The position numbers and the translations under genes were made by a program. A model generated the notes under the pieces. The model did no database searches. It was not told the DNA's origin and saw only the letters and a list, made by a program, of their open reading frames with translations. DNA of 16,961 nucleotides from the NCBI GenBank assembly GCA_964484305.1, contig CAZAEI010000020.1:1-16961 (forward strand), read 5' to 3'. Numbering within the stretch: position 1 is the first letter of the stretch; every line of letters starts with the position of its first letter. The DNA is from DAOVFN01 sp964484305. GTDB lineage: Archaea > Aenigmatarchaeota > Aenigmatarchaeia > QMZP01. Of the stretch, positions 1-4,911 are shown piece after piece.

Positions 1-49
1 GGCTTGACGGGCAGTGTGTGCAAGGAGCAGGAACGTATTCGCCGCTAGA

Positions 50-125
50 TTTCACGCACATCTCTTACATATTCTTTCCCGCGGGTTTCTTGAAGAAGCC
101 CTTGGGCTCTCGTAAGAAAGGCGCT
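50..125 (-). other. Short structured insertion in 16S helix 43 (element A)
   Basis: The flanks GTCATCA and CTAGCGG restore a normal helix 43 when joined. The insert is about 76 nt. On the RNA strand it reads GCC-TTTCTT-ACG, then an AGCC-CAAG-GGCT hairpin, then AAGAAA, CCCGCGGG and AAAGAA. TTTCTT can pair with AAGAAA. It shares these parts, in order, with elements C and E and partly with B. Whether it is spliced out or kept as an expansion segment cannot be told from DNA. Boundaries are accurate to a few nucleotides. Confidence 0.75.
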
Positions 126-153
126 TGATGACCAGCGACTACTAGGGATTTCG

Positions 154-186
<33 letters not shown>

Positions 187-221
187 GACCTGGATCGGGT
201 TTAGAGATTAGCTCCCCTAAC

Positions 222-265
222 TGCCGTTAGATGGCTTGACCCAATCGGTATAAGCCATCATTCGA
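222..265 (-). other. Short hairpin insertion in 16S helix 41 region
   Basis: Compared with archaeal 16S, about 40 extra nucleotides lie between ACCC and GGGGAGCTAATC (near E. coli 1270-1290). They contain a 7-bp hairpin, ATGGCTT (258-252 on the RNA strand) pairing with AAGCCAT (237-231). The region is naturally variable, so an expansion segment is as likely as an intron. No sequence match to the recurrent element family. Confidence 0.5.
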
Positions 266-440
266 TTTCAGGGTCGCATCCCATTGTCCCGACCATTGTA
301 GGCCGCGTGTTGCCTAGCAGATTTAGAGCATACAGACCTGCCGTCGACCGCCCCTTCCTCTGGCTCTTCGCCAGCGGTCCCCCATAAGTGCCCAGGCTCA
401 AAGAACCTGGTCGCAATATAGGGCGCGGGTCTTGTTCGTT

Positions 441-484
441 CCGCTCCGTATTGCCTCCATAAACTCGGCAATTCAGATTTACGA
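441..484 (-). other. Short insertion in 16S near E. coli 1092-1098
   Basis: The conserved block that normally reads GACTTAAGT...AACGAGC is split. GACTTAAGT is followed by about 44 unexpected nucleotides before AACGAAC. The insert contains ATTGCC and GGCAAT, which can form a 6-bp hairpin. The location is near a 16S intron site reported in Thermoproteales (about 1092, from memory). Boundaries are approximate. Confidence 0.6.
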
Positions 485-500
485 CACTTAAGTCGACAGC

Positions 501-573
501 TCTAGCGAAGCCCTTTTATATCGTTTTTGGCTTAAGCCTTTTGGCATAAGCGTAAGCTATCGTAAAAAGGCTT
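501..573 (-). other. Short structured insertion in 16S near E. coli 1070-1080 (element B)
   Basis: The insert sits between TTCGTGGCGTG and GCTGTCGACTTAAG. It begins TAAGCC-TTTTTACG and contains a TAGC-TTAC-GCTTA hairpin. The 5' AAGCCTTTT can pair perfectly over 9 bp with an internal AAAAGGCTT, or alternatively with the 3' AAAAGGGCTT. Its first 20 nt align with elements A, C and E, while the 3' half differs. It lies near the known archaeal intron site around 1068. Confidence 0.7.
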
Positions 574-659
574 ACACGCCACGAACTGACGACGGCCATG
601 CACCACCGCTCAGCTTGTCTGGTAAGACCATCAGCCTGACCTTCATTCTGCTGTCGCTG

Positions 660-1223
660 CTAGTGAGGTTGAGGGAAAGAACACTTGATTCTCCATTGAG
701 CAGCCTTGGATTCTCTTTTCCTCTCAATGAGACCTTTATCTTTCAATTGCTTGATTCCCATTCTTACAGTTCCAGGCAAAACACGTAGTTTCAAGCAGAT
801 TTCTTGCAAGGTTACCCAATCATCTGCTTCTTTTAGCATCTTCATTACTCTATCCTCGGTACTTGTCTTGTTTACCTGATAACCTCCTATTTTTCCGAAT
901 CTTTCAACGAGAAGATCTGCCCATTCTATTTTTCTCTTATTGCAGAATGGGCCGGCGTTGTTGTATATCTCAACGAAACCCTTTCTCGATATCCGGAAAA
1001 ACAGGTTGGGTCCCCTTCTTTTGTACGAGTCTGATCTTAACCAGTTATGTTTCTTGCATATGTTGAATATCGCAATTAGCTGGTCCTTATTATTAGGAGA
1101 TTGTATCAACGCTGGTGAATCATCCCCTAAAAACCCGAATTCAAACTCGATTAAAGGAACCAATATCTGAGAGGCAATTCGTTTATTATCCATCGCTAGA
1201 TCATAAACGCTTTTCTTCACCAT
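660..1223 (-). CDS. Intron-1-encoded protein with C-terminal winged-helix domain; diverged homing-endonuclease-like
   Basis: Encodes 187 aa inside rRNA intron 1. Residues from about 125 to the end (STEDRVMKMLKEADDWVTLQ...LKDKGLIERK) have the layout of a winged helix-turn-helix domain. The middle (about 75-112: FFRISRKGFVEIYNNAGPF...EWADLLVERFG) resembles the region that follows the second half of some archaeal LAGLIDADG proteins. I see only a very poor LAGLIDADG candidate near residues 26-36 (IEFEFGFLGDD), so catalytic activity is doubtful. A TATA-like TTATATA lies about 25 nt before the ATG, and a palindrome overlaps the start codon. This suggests leaderless, self-regulated expression independent of rRNA transcription. 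The last codons and the TAG stop (662-660) lie in the 3' exon. Function is unproven: a degenerate endonuclease, an intron-specific DNA-binding regulator or a splicing helper are all possible. Confidence 0.8.
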   Translation of the reverse strand: MVKKSVYDLAMDNKRIASQILVPLIEFEFGFLGDDSPALIQSPNNKDQLIAIFNICKKHNWLRSDSYKRRGPNLFFRISRKGFVEIYNNAGPFCNKRKIEWADLLVERFGKIGGYQVNKTSTEDRVMKMLKEADDWVTLQEICLKLRVLPGTVRMGIKQLKDKGLIERKRESKAAQWRIKCSFPQPH

Positions 1224-1262
1224 AGGTAATATTTACCTATTGTGATATATAAGCGTTCTTTC
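669..1262 (-). other. Archaeal rRNA intron 1 (about 594 nt) at about E. coli 973
   Basis: Removing this segment joins CAACGCGAGGAAA to CCTCACTAGCAGCGACAGCAG, which matches the archaeal 16S block CGCCGGAAACCTCACC...GCGACAGCAG. The ends form a 12-bp terminal stem: GAAAGAACGCTT (1262-1251) with AAGTGTTCTTTC (686-675), with one G-U pair. A terminal stem and an internal ORF are typical of archaeal introns excised by the bulge-helix-bulge splicing endonuclease. The exact cut sites are inferred; the bulge-helix-bulge was not modelled. Confidence 0.88.
1222..1240 (-). promoter_or_regulatory. Palindrome over the start codon of the intron-1 ORF
   Basis: ATAGGTAA and TTACCTAT are perfect 8-bp arms around a 3-nt centre. 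One arm includes most of the ATG at 1223-1221. A TATA-like TTATATA (about 1251-1245) lies just upstream, placing the expected start of transcription within the palindrome. It could be an operator for the encoded winged-helix protein or an RNA hairpin hiding the start codon. Confidence 0.6.
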
Positions 1263-1325
1263 TTTCCTCGCGTTGAATCGAATTAAACCGCAGCCTCCAC
1301 CCCTTGTGTGCTCCCCCGCCAATTC

Positions 1326-1974
1326 GGGGAGAAGAAGCCCATATCATGAGATTTTTTCTAAAAGTTTTTGCATTCTCTCACTTTTCTCTGGATGCCAACT
1401 TCCAATTTCGGTGCAATATCTCTTCATGTGAGCTCTTCTCGTGATTCTGAACTCATGTGCTTCGCTACACTTAGTGATATTTGTTGGCTTATAACCCATC
1501 TCTATAAGAGAATCTCGAATGAAAACCAAAGGTTCCTTGTCTTTCTGGTGAAAGGATATGTACATCTGTTCTGCTTTGTTACAGTTCTCTGGTTTTTTAG
1601 GGATTCCTCCTTCAGCGTCCCAGAAACCTCGAATATATGGTATCCGGGATTCTAAAGGGATTTTCTTCACTGTTTCTGGTGTTTTCCAACCATGGGGTTG
1701 GATTCCAGAGATTTGCTGTATCTCATGAACTGCTTTCTTATTTGTCAGTCTGAGCAAATTCCCGTGTATATTAACCCTAACACCAAAGTTGCTTTCTATA
1801 ATAGGTTTAATTATGTCAGAAAGCCACCTCTGATCTTTTTGGCCAATCTTTATCTCATAATTTTTGCAATTCCGGTTGTCAATACTTCCGTCCCGCAAGG
1901 CTGCTATGAGATAAAGCACATGTTCATTCATTCTTTATCTTTGTTTTCGTTTGTTAAATGACTTCTTCTCTTTC
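1326..1974 (-). other. Archaeal rRNA intron 2 (about 649 nt) at about E. coli 914-917
   Basis: The universal block AAACTTAAAGGAATTGGCGG is split after AAACTTAA (1984-1977) and resumes at GAATTGG (1325-1319). The intron ends pair over 11 bp: GAGAAGAAGTC (1970-1960) with GGCTTCTTCTC (1339-1329), with one U-G pair. It carries a LAGLIDADG ORF. The site is close to reported archaeal 16S intron sites 908 and 919. One or two G residues at the junction could belong to either the intron or the exon. Confidence 0.92.
1344..1931 (-). CDS. LAGLIDADG homing endonuclease encoded in 16S intron 2
   Basis: A 195-aa protein with two LAGLIDADG-type motifs: LYLIAALRDGSID (residues 6-18, acidic D14) and IPYIRGFWDAEGGIP (residues 97-111, D105 and E107). 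Two motifs in one chain of this length is the usual single-chain monomeric form. Family members cut the intron-less rRNA gene and so spread the intron. The rRNA intron location fits that role. The ORF occupies most of the intron and lies in the same orientation as the rRNA. Both acidic catalytic positions are present, so it may be active. The start at 1931 is the first ATG; no strong ribosome binding site is seen before it. The gene is AT-richer than its surroundings, usual for mobile introns. Confidence 0.95.
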   Translation of the reverse strand: MNEHVLYLIAALRDGSIDNRNCKNYEIKIGQKDQRWLSDIIKPIIESNFGVRVNIHGNLLRLTNKKAVHEIQQISGIQPHGWKTPETVKKIPLESRIPYIRGFWDAEGGIPKKPENCNKAEQMYISFHQKDKEPLVFIRDSLIEMGYKPTNITKCSEAHEFRITRRAHMKRYCTEIGSWHPEKSERMQKLLEKIS

Positions 1975-1979
1975 CCTTA

Positions 1980-2013
<34 letters not shown>

Positions 2014-2100
2014 CCGTTTAACGGTTTCCCTACGACTCTGAAGTCCCCCGTAAGAACTCCAATGTCTAACGGGCATCGTTTACAGCTAGGACTACGCGGG

Positions 2101-2178
2101 TTTTCAGGACCCTTTCTACATTGCATGTTTTTCCCGAGGGTTTTTGCGGAAGCCCTCAGGCTCCTGTAAAAAGGCTCT
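2101..2178 (-). other. Short structured insertion in the 16S 790 loop (element C)
   Basis: GGATTAGATA (2188-2179) and CCCGCGTAGTCC (2100-2089) become a perfect ATTAGATACCC...GTAGTCC block when the 78 nt between them are removed, putting the site at E. coli 794/795. The insert reads GAGCC-TTTTTAC, AGCC-TGAG-GGCT hairpin, CAAAAA, CCCTCGGG, AAAAAC. TTTTT can pair with AAAAA where element A has TTTCTT with AAGAAA. The 790 loop lies at the subunit interface, so excision as a mini-intron is likely. Confidence 0.85.
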
Positions 2179-2251
2179 ATCTAATCCGCTTCGCTCCCCT
2201 AGCTTTCGTCCCTCACTGTCGGATCCGTTCTAGCCGAGCGCCTTCGCCACT

Positions 2252-2281
2252 CACCCGAAAAGAGCGATGCTCAATTCGTCA
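2252..2281 (-). other. Short hairpin insertion in 16S near E. coli 725
   Basis: Canonical GACCACC(A/G)GTGGCGAAGG is split by about 30 nt. The insert folds as nested stems, CGAA/TTCG outside GAGC-ATC-GCTC. No match to the recurrent family. Boundaries may shift by 1-3 nt because TGA is repeated at both ends. Confidence 0.65.
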
Positions 2282-2305
2282 GGTGGTCTTGTAGGGATTA
2301 TAGGA

Positions 2306-2356
2306 CTGTTACGTTTTTTCCGTAAACGCTTTTTGCGAGTTCATACGGGAAAAGGG
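2306..2356 (-). other. Short insertion in the 16S 690 loop (element D), similar to the tRNA-His T-loop intron
   Basis: The RNA-strand flanks GGGGTTAAA and TCCTATAATCC join into the usual GGGGTGAAATCC-like block, placing the site near E. coli 694/695. The 51-nt insert contains GCAAAAAGC and TACGGAAAA. Both also occur, in the same order, in the intron at 3581-3630 of tRNA-His. The 690 loop contacts the P-site region, so the insert is presumably spliced out. Confidence 0.8.
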
Positions 2357-2451
2357 TTTAACCCCTACCCCTACAATACCCTCGGCCTCTCCCGGTCCCA
2401 AGTCCGGCAGTCTCCCTAACAAGCCCCATAGTCAACCATGGGATTTCATGT

Positions 2452-2492
2452 CCCTGTTGGCGAAGCCAACAGTGGATTTCATTAGGAACTTT
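2452..2492 (-). other. Extra stem-loop in 16S helix near E. coli 590-650
   Basis: Contains a strong CTGTTGGC-TTCG-CCAACAG-type hairpin (about 2453-2471) flanked by two copies of GAAATCC. The region varies in length among archaea, so I treat it as a possible expansion segment rather than an intron. Confidence 0.35.
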
Positions 2493-2559
2493 CCGAACCA
2501 GCTACGAACGCTTTAAGCCCAATAAACGTGGTCACCACTTGCGACGCAGGTATTACCGC

Positions 2560-2597
2560 TTACCGTACTGGTAACCGTTTGTGACAGCGACCAACAT
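2560..2597 (-). other. 38-nt insertion in the 16S 530 loop (element F)
   Basis: GTGCCAGCCGCC (2609-2598) and GCGGTAATACC (2559-2549) are exactly the universal 515-region block with 38 nt inserted at E. coli 526/527. The insert contains TTACC-AGTAC-GGTAA. The 530 loop is part of the decoding site and nearly invariant, so a functional ribosome almost certainly needs this removed. It would be one of the smallest rRNA introns if confirmed. Confidence 0.88.
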
Positions 2598-2950
2598 GGC
2601 GGCTGGCACCTGTCTTGCCCATCGCTTATTCCTCAAGCTCTCCAATCAGGACAGCCGTGGCTATCCGAGAGATTTGGACTTGAGAAAAGCTCCCTGCATA
2701 ACAGGAAGCACTCTGAATCCCTCCGTCACACTTGCGTGCATTGCGGAATTTTCGCGCCTGCTGCACCCCGTAGGACCTGGATTCTTGTCTCAGAATCCAT
2801 CTCCAGGCTTCCTCTCTCAAGGCCTGTACAGATTATCGCCTTGCCTGGACGTTACCCAAGCAACAAGCTAATCTGCCGCAGTCCAGTCCTTACTTGAGTG
2901 AGATACCATTCCAGGCCATCTCACCTATCCGGCGTTAGCCCCAGTTTCGG

Positions 2951-3021
2951 GAAGCCCATCTTTTTGCGCATTCTTTCCCAAGGGTTTCTTGAGAAAGCGT
3001 AAGCTTCCGTAAGAAAGGCTT
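2951..3021 (-). other. Short structured insertion in 16S helix 8 (element E)
   Basis: The archaeal block CCCGGGAAACTGGGGCTAA is split within the GGAAAC loop (about E. coli 158). The insert reads AAGCC-TTTCTTACGG, AAGC-TTAC-GCTT hairpin, CAAGAAA, CCCTTGGG, AAAGAATGCGC, and ends with GGGCTT, which can pair with the 5' AAGCC. It aligns with element A over most of its core. Exact ends are ambiguous because AAA and CCCG recur at both borders. Confidence 0.75.
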
Positions 3022-3151
3022 TTTCCCGGGATTATGCCGGGCATAAGGGTGTGTTAACTACGTGTTACTGAGCTGTTCGCCCTGAAAAACAGGACTAGCA
3101 TGGCTTAGTCGAATTCAGATAGCAGTGACCTCCGGCGGGATCAACCGGAAT

Positions 3152-3352
3152 TAGGTTTGGCGGGTTGCTACTCCTTCCTTTTCCAAAGGAAAAGGGGTTT
3201 TTCCAATCAGCTCTCAAAATCCTACCTCAAACCCAATTCTTACATTAAGCTCTCATGATATCATCACCAGATTCCCCGCTTCCGGATCCTCCGGCTCGGT
3301 ACACAACTAATTGTACAATAACTATATAAAGATTTCATTATATAAAGATTTG
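3152..3352 (-). promoter_or_regulatory. 16S rRNA leader and tandem TATA promoter
   Basis: Two direct copies of AAATCTTTATATA (RNA strand, 3351-3339 and 3335-3323), 16 bp apart, form tandem TATA boxes. Transcription would start near 3300 and give a leader of about 150 nt. The leader holds an 8-bp hairpin CCTTTTCC/GGAAAAGG (3177-3184 and 3188-3195), plausible as part of the pre-rRNA processing stem whose partner lies beyond the window. No gene is seen here. Confidence 0.6.
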
Positions 3353-3496
3353 CCGGCCGGAGGGAGGCCTGGCTTGTGCTTTTCTGCAGATTCCGGGCAT
3401 CCTGTGATTTTTAAATACTCCGGGCCCTATTTTACTAACAGTGGCTGACGTTTCCCCCTGGGAACGGATTGTGCACTATGGCCATCGTGGTGTAGT

Positions 3497-3538
3497 ACTG
3501 CCTCCCACCCCCATGTGAGATGGGAGGGGGTGCACAGC
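3497..3538 (+). other. tRNA-His D-loop intron (about 42 nt)
   Basis: The segment lies between AGT (14-16) and GGTTA (18-21). It is C/G-rich and can fold two ways: CCTCCCA with TGGGAGG, or CACCCCC with GGGGGTG. The two 7-bp stems overlap in order, so they are alternatives or a pseudoknot. D-loop introns are known in some Thermoproteales tRNAs. Confidence 0.8.
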
Positions 3539-3580
3539 GGTTAGCATTGGAGCCTGTGGAGCTCCCGGCCCGAGTTCAAA

Positions 3581-3630
3581 GACCCCTTTCCGTTTCGAGC
3601 TTGCAAAAAGCTACGGAAAAGGAATGGAAA
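3581..3630 (+). other. tRNA-His T-loop intron (about 50 nt) at 59/60
   Basis: It splits GTTCAAA from TCTCGG. An inner stem CCTTTCCG/CGGAAAAGG (one bulged A) is topped by AGCTT-GCAAA-AAGCT. The string GCAAAAAGC followed by TACGGAAAA is shared with element D of the 16S gene. The position may be shifted by one nucleotide (60/61). Confidence 0.85.
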
Positions 3631-3664
3631 TCTCGGCGATGGCCCTTGTGCCCTTTACAGGGCA

Positions 3665-3889
3665 TTAAAACAGGATGGGGTCGATATGCCTTTCAGGTGG
3701 CTCCATTGACTTCTGAAGCATCTTTTCAGCCCATTCTATGGCTTCCGGGCTGAATTTCCCATAGAATGCAGACATGTATGAATCTTCTATCCGAGTGTCG
3801 CCGTTTCTGGCGATATCATACCCTACTATTACTGCTTTATCTATATCATCCGGAACTCTCGGTGTGCCTTTATAGTCTTTCCTAGCAAT
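3665..3889 (-). CDS. Small hypothetical protein without an ATG start
   Basis: The minus strand holds an open frame of about 74 codons with protein-like composition (…DDIDKAVIVGYDIARNG…, …MSAFYGKFSPEAIEWAEKML…), ending in TAA at 3667-3665. There is no upstream ATG, GTG or TTG in frame; an in-frame TAA lies just before an ATT codon at 3889-3887. That ATT has GGTGA 5 nt upstream and lies about 20 nt from the symmetric TATA box at 3905-3914, which suits a near-leaderless gene. An ATT start is rare, so either this start is unusual or the gene is a decayed remnant. Family not recognised. Confidence 0.5.
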   Translation of the reverse strand: MARKDYKGTPRVPDDIDKAVIVGYDIARNGDTRIEDSYMSAFYGKFSPEAIEWAEKMLQKSMEPPERHIDPILF

Positions 3890-3904
3890 TTATTTCACCG
3901 AAAG

Positions 3905-3914
3905 CTTTATAAAT
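3905..3914. promoter_or_regulatory. Symmetric TATA box between divergent small genes
   Basis: CTTTATAAAT reads as a TATA element on both strands. The plus-strand gene starts about 25-35 nt to the right (3936 GTG or 3945 ATG), and the minus-strand frame starts about 20 nt to the left. Both distances fit archaeal promoters driving leaderless transcripts. Confidence 0.5.
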
Positions 3915-3944
3915 GATATTTGTAACTATCTATCAGTGGTTAAT

Positions 3945-4190
3945 ATGGAGAGCGAAGAGGTTGAAGTGATACTCAGGGACCTTGAGGACATGACCAGGGA
4001 ACTGGACAAGGTCCAGAGGGAGATAACCAGGGATATTGTCAGCAAGATTTCCTCTATACAGAGCATGCTCGGGAGCATGCCCGCGGATGGTTCTTTCAGG
4101 TCAAACACGAATCCCAGGGAGATAATCCTGGAGAAGGCAAGGATCATACTCAGGGAGAACGGGGAGACCCTCTTTGAGGGCTTATACTAG
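3945..4190 (+). CDS. Small coiled-coil hypothetical protein
   Basis: Encodes 81 aa from ATG 3945, or 84 aa from GTG 3936. Residues 1-40 (EEVEVILRDLEDMTRELDKVQREITRDIV) are strongly helical and charged, with heptad-like spacing, so a coiled coil or helical dimer is likely. A low-complexity Gly/Ser/Asn stretch follows, then a second helix (EIILEKARIILRENGETLFEGLY). No signal peptide, membrane segment or catalytic motif. The TATA box at 3908-3913 predicts transcription from about 3933-3938, so the message is leaderless or nearly so. Family not recognised. It is followed at 100 bp by a small membrane protein gene on the same strand, possibly co-transcribed. Confidence 0.75.
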   Translation: MESEEVEVILRDLEDMTRELDKVQREITRDIVSKISSIQSMLGSMPADGSFRSNTNPREIILEKARIILRENGETLFEGLY

Positions 4191-4290
4191 TTATTGCCCG
4201 ACCTCCTCAACATAATCCAGTCGGGAGGGAAGGATTCCGGGCCGCAAAGGTATTTGTTTCTGCTCAGGCAAATATTATACAGGTGTATCC

Positions 4291-4527
4291 ATGAAGCTGC
4301 CCAACCCCAGGGAATATATAAGGAAGAAGAAGGGCCAGATAATGATGGCCCTGGCCGTGGCTGCAGTGGTCTTTGTGTTCTATACCGTCATCTCCCTGAT
4401 ATTCTGGAACGAATTCAGTCTCAGCTATGCGATAATATACACGATTGTCCTGACTGTGATATATTTTATCTTTCAGAGGCTTCTGAGGTATATTATAAGA
4501 AAAAAGAAGGGCAACCTAGAGCTCTGA
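4291..4527 (+). CDS. Small membrane protein with two transmembrane helices
   Basis: A 78-aa protein with basic N-terminus (MKLPNPREYIRKKKG), two hydrophobic segments (about residues 17-38 and 46-63) and a basic C-terminus (RLLRYIIRKKKGNLEL). The charge pattern predicts both ends in the cytoplasm. AGGTG lies 7 nt before the ATG as a ribosome binding site, and a possible TATA (ATATTATAC) is just upstream. Lysine-rich RKKKG occurs at both ends. Family not recognised. It precedes the tRNA-Leu promoter region and probably ends its own short operon. Confidence 0.75.
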   Translation: MKLPNPREYIRKKKGQIMMALAVAAVVFVFYTVISLIFWNEFSLSYAIIYTIVLTVIYFIFQRLLRYIIRKKKGNLEL

Positions 4528-4533
4528 ATGGCT

Positions 4534-4621
4534 TATAAAAGGCTGTTTTGCATATTAAGTGCATGCTGGCCTGAACCAATATAAATGAGGCCGGATTATC
4601 TAAGAGTGCATGCTGGCCTGA
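4534..4621 (+). promoter_or_regulatory. Duplicated promoter-initiator unit upstream of tRNA-Leu
   Basis: AGTGCATGCTGGCCTGA occurs twice exactly (4558-4574 and 4605-4621). Each copy lies 24-25 nt downstream of a TATA box (TATAAAA at 4534 and TATAAAT at 4580), so each unit has the geometry of a complete promoter plus start site. Each repeat also begins a hairpin: CTGGCCT with AGGCCGG, and CTGGCC with GGCCAG just before the tRNA. Confidence 0.6.
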
Positions 4622-4681
4622 GCAACTAGACCGCGGCCAGATTGCGGGGGTTCCCGAGTGGCCAAAGGGACAGGACTTAAG

Positions 4682-4718
4682 TGCATCTTAAGTGTTGAGC
4701 GCGAAAGCGCGGTGAGAA
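4682..4718 (+). other. tRNA-Leu canonical 37/38 intron (37 nt)
   Basis: Lies directly after G37. It contains CTTAAGT, which pairs with ACTTAAG of the anticodon loop, and a GCGC-GAAA-GCGC hairpin. This is the standard position for archaeal tRNA introns. Confidence 0.9.
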
Positions 4719-4732
4719 ATCCTGTGGCTCAG

Positions 4733-4799
4733 TTCCCAGAGACCCGGTAACCAAGAGTGAATGCAGTCCCGAAGGGACTGACCGTCAGGTCCTTGGGTG
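4733..4799 (+). other. tRNA-Leu variable-arm intron (about 67 nt)
   Basis: The variable arm is far too long for a tRNA. A 10-bp stem with one mismatch, CCCAGAGACC (4735-4744) with GGTCCTTGGG (4788-4797), encloses CGGT/ACCG and a perfect CAGTCCC-GAA-GGGACTG hairpin (4764-4780). Removing it leaves a variable arm beginning GGCTC and ending GAGGCC. The exact cut sites are uncertain by several nucleotides. Confidence 0.75.
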
Positions 4800-4820
4800 A
4801 GAGGCCTTCGCTGGTTCGAA

Positions 4821-4854
4821 GGGTGGTTGGCGGCCTCTGGTCGCACCTCGAGAT
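4821..4854 (+). other. tRNA-Leu T-loop intron (34 nt) at 59/60
   Basis: It splits TTCGAA (54-59) from T60 and the 3' T stem CCGGC. GGTG near its start can pair with CACC near its end. It occupies the same tRNA position as the T-loop intron of tRNA-His, but the sequences are unrelated. Confidence 0.85.
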
Positions 4855-4911
4855 TCCGGCCCCCCGCATACAACCCATAAGATGAATAAGGGGCGCAAAC
4901 AAACCCTGATT

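Larger units (their letters stand above)
3480..3644 (+). tRNA. tRNA-His (GTG) with two non-canonical introns
   Basis: The acceptor stem GCCATCG (3481-3487) pairs fully with CGATGGC (3637-3643). G-1 (3480) and discriminator C73 (3644) form the extra pair unique to tRNA-His. The anticodon arm is GGAGC-CTGTGGA-GCTCC (3549-3563), with anticodon GTG at 3554-3556 and no 37/38 intron. The T stem is CCGAG (3570-3574) with CTCGG (3632-3636). Two extra segments interrupt it: one in the D loop between T16 and G18-G19 (about 3497-3538), and one in the T loop between A59 and T60 (about 3581-3630). Removing both leaves a normal tRNA. CCA is not encoded. A TATA-like TTTTTAAAT lies near 3410. Confidence 0.93.
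4644..4868 (+). tRNA. tRNA-Leu (TAA) with three introns
   Basis: Acceptor GCGGGGG (4644-4650) pairs with CCCCCGC (4861-4867); discriminator A at 4868; no encoded CCA. The D arm CCCG...GGGA is type II-like. Anticodon stem CAGGA (4671-4675) pairs with TCCTG (4720-4724), with TAA at 4678-4680. The T stem GCTGG (4810-4814) pairs with CCGGC (4856-4860), with TTCGAA starting the T loop. Three extra segments are present: after G37 (4682-4718), in the variable arm (about 4733-4799) and at 59/60 (4821-4854). A long variable arm and a TAA anticodon make Leu the clear assignment. Confidence 0.92.

Noticed and set aside
2581..2871. Frames on either strand inside the 16S gene around 2600-2870
   Set aside because: This is conserved rRNA core sequence with no insertion; the frames are chance.
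4194..4538. 114-aa plus-strand frame overlapping the small membrane protein
   Set aside because: It shares most of its length with the better supported 78-aa membrane protein, which has a ribosome binding site and a sensible membrane topology.
4821..4854. Relation of the tRNA-Leu T-loop intron to the tRNA-His and 16S 690-loop elements
   Set aside because: Same tRNA position, but GC-rich sequence with no shared core; only the insertion site is common.
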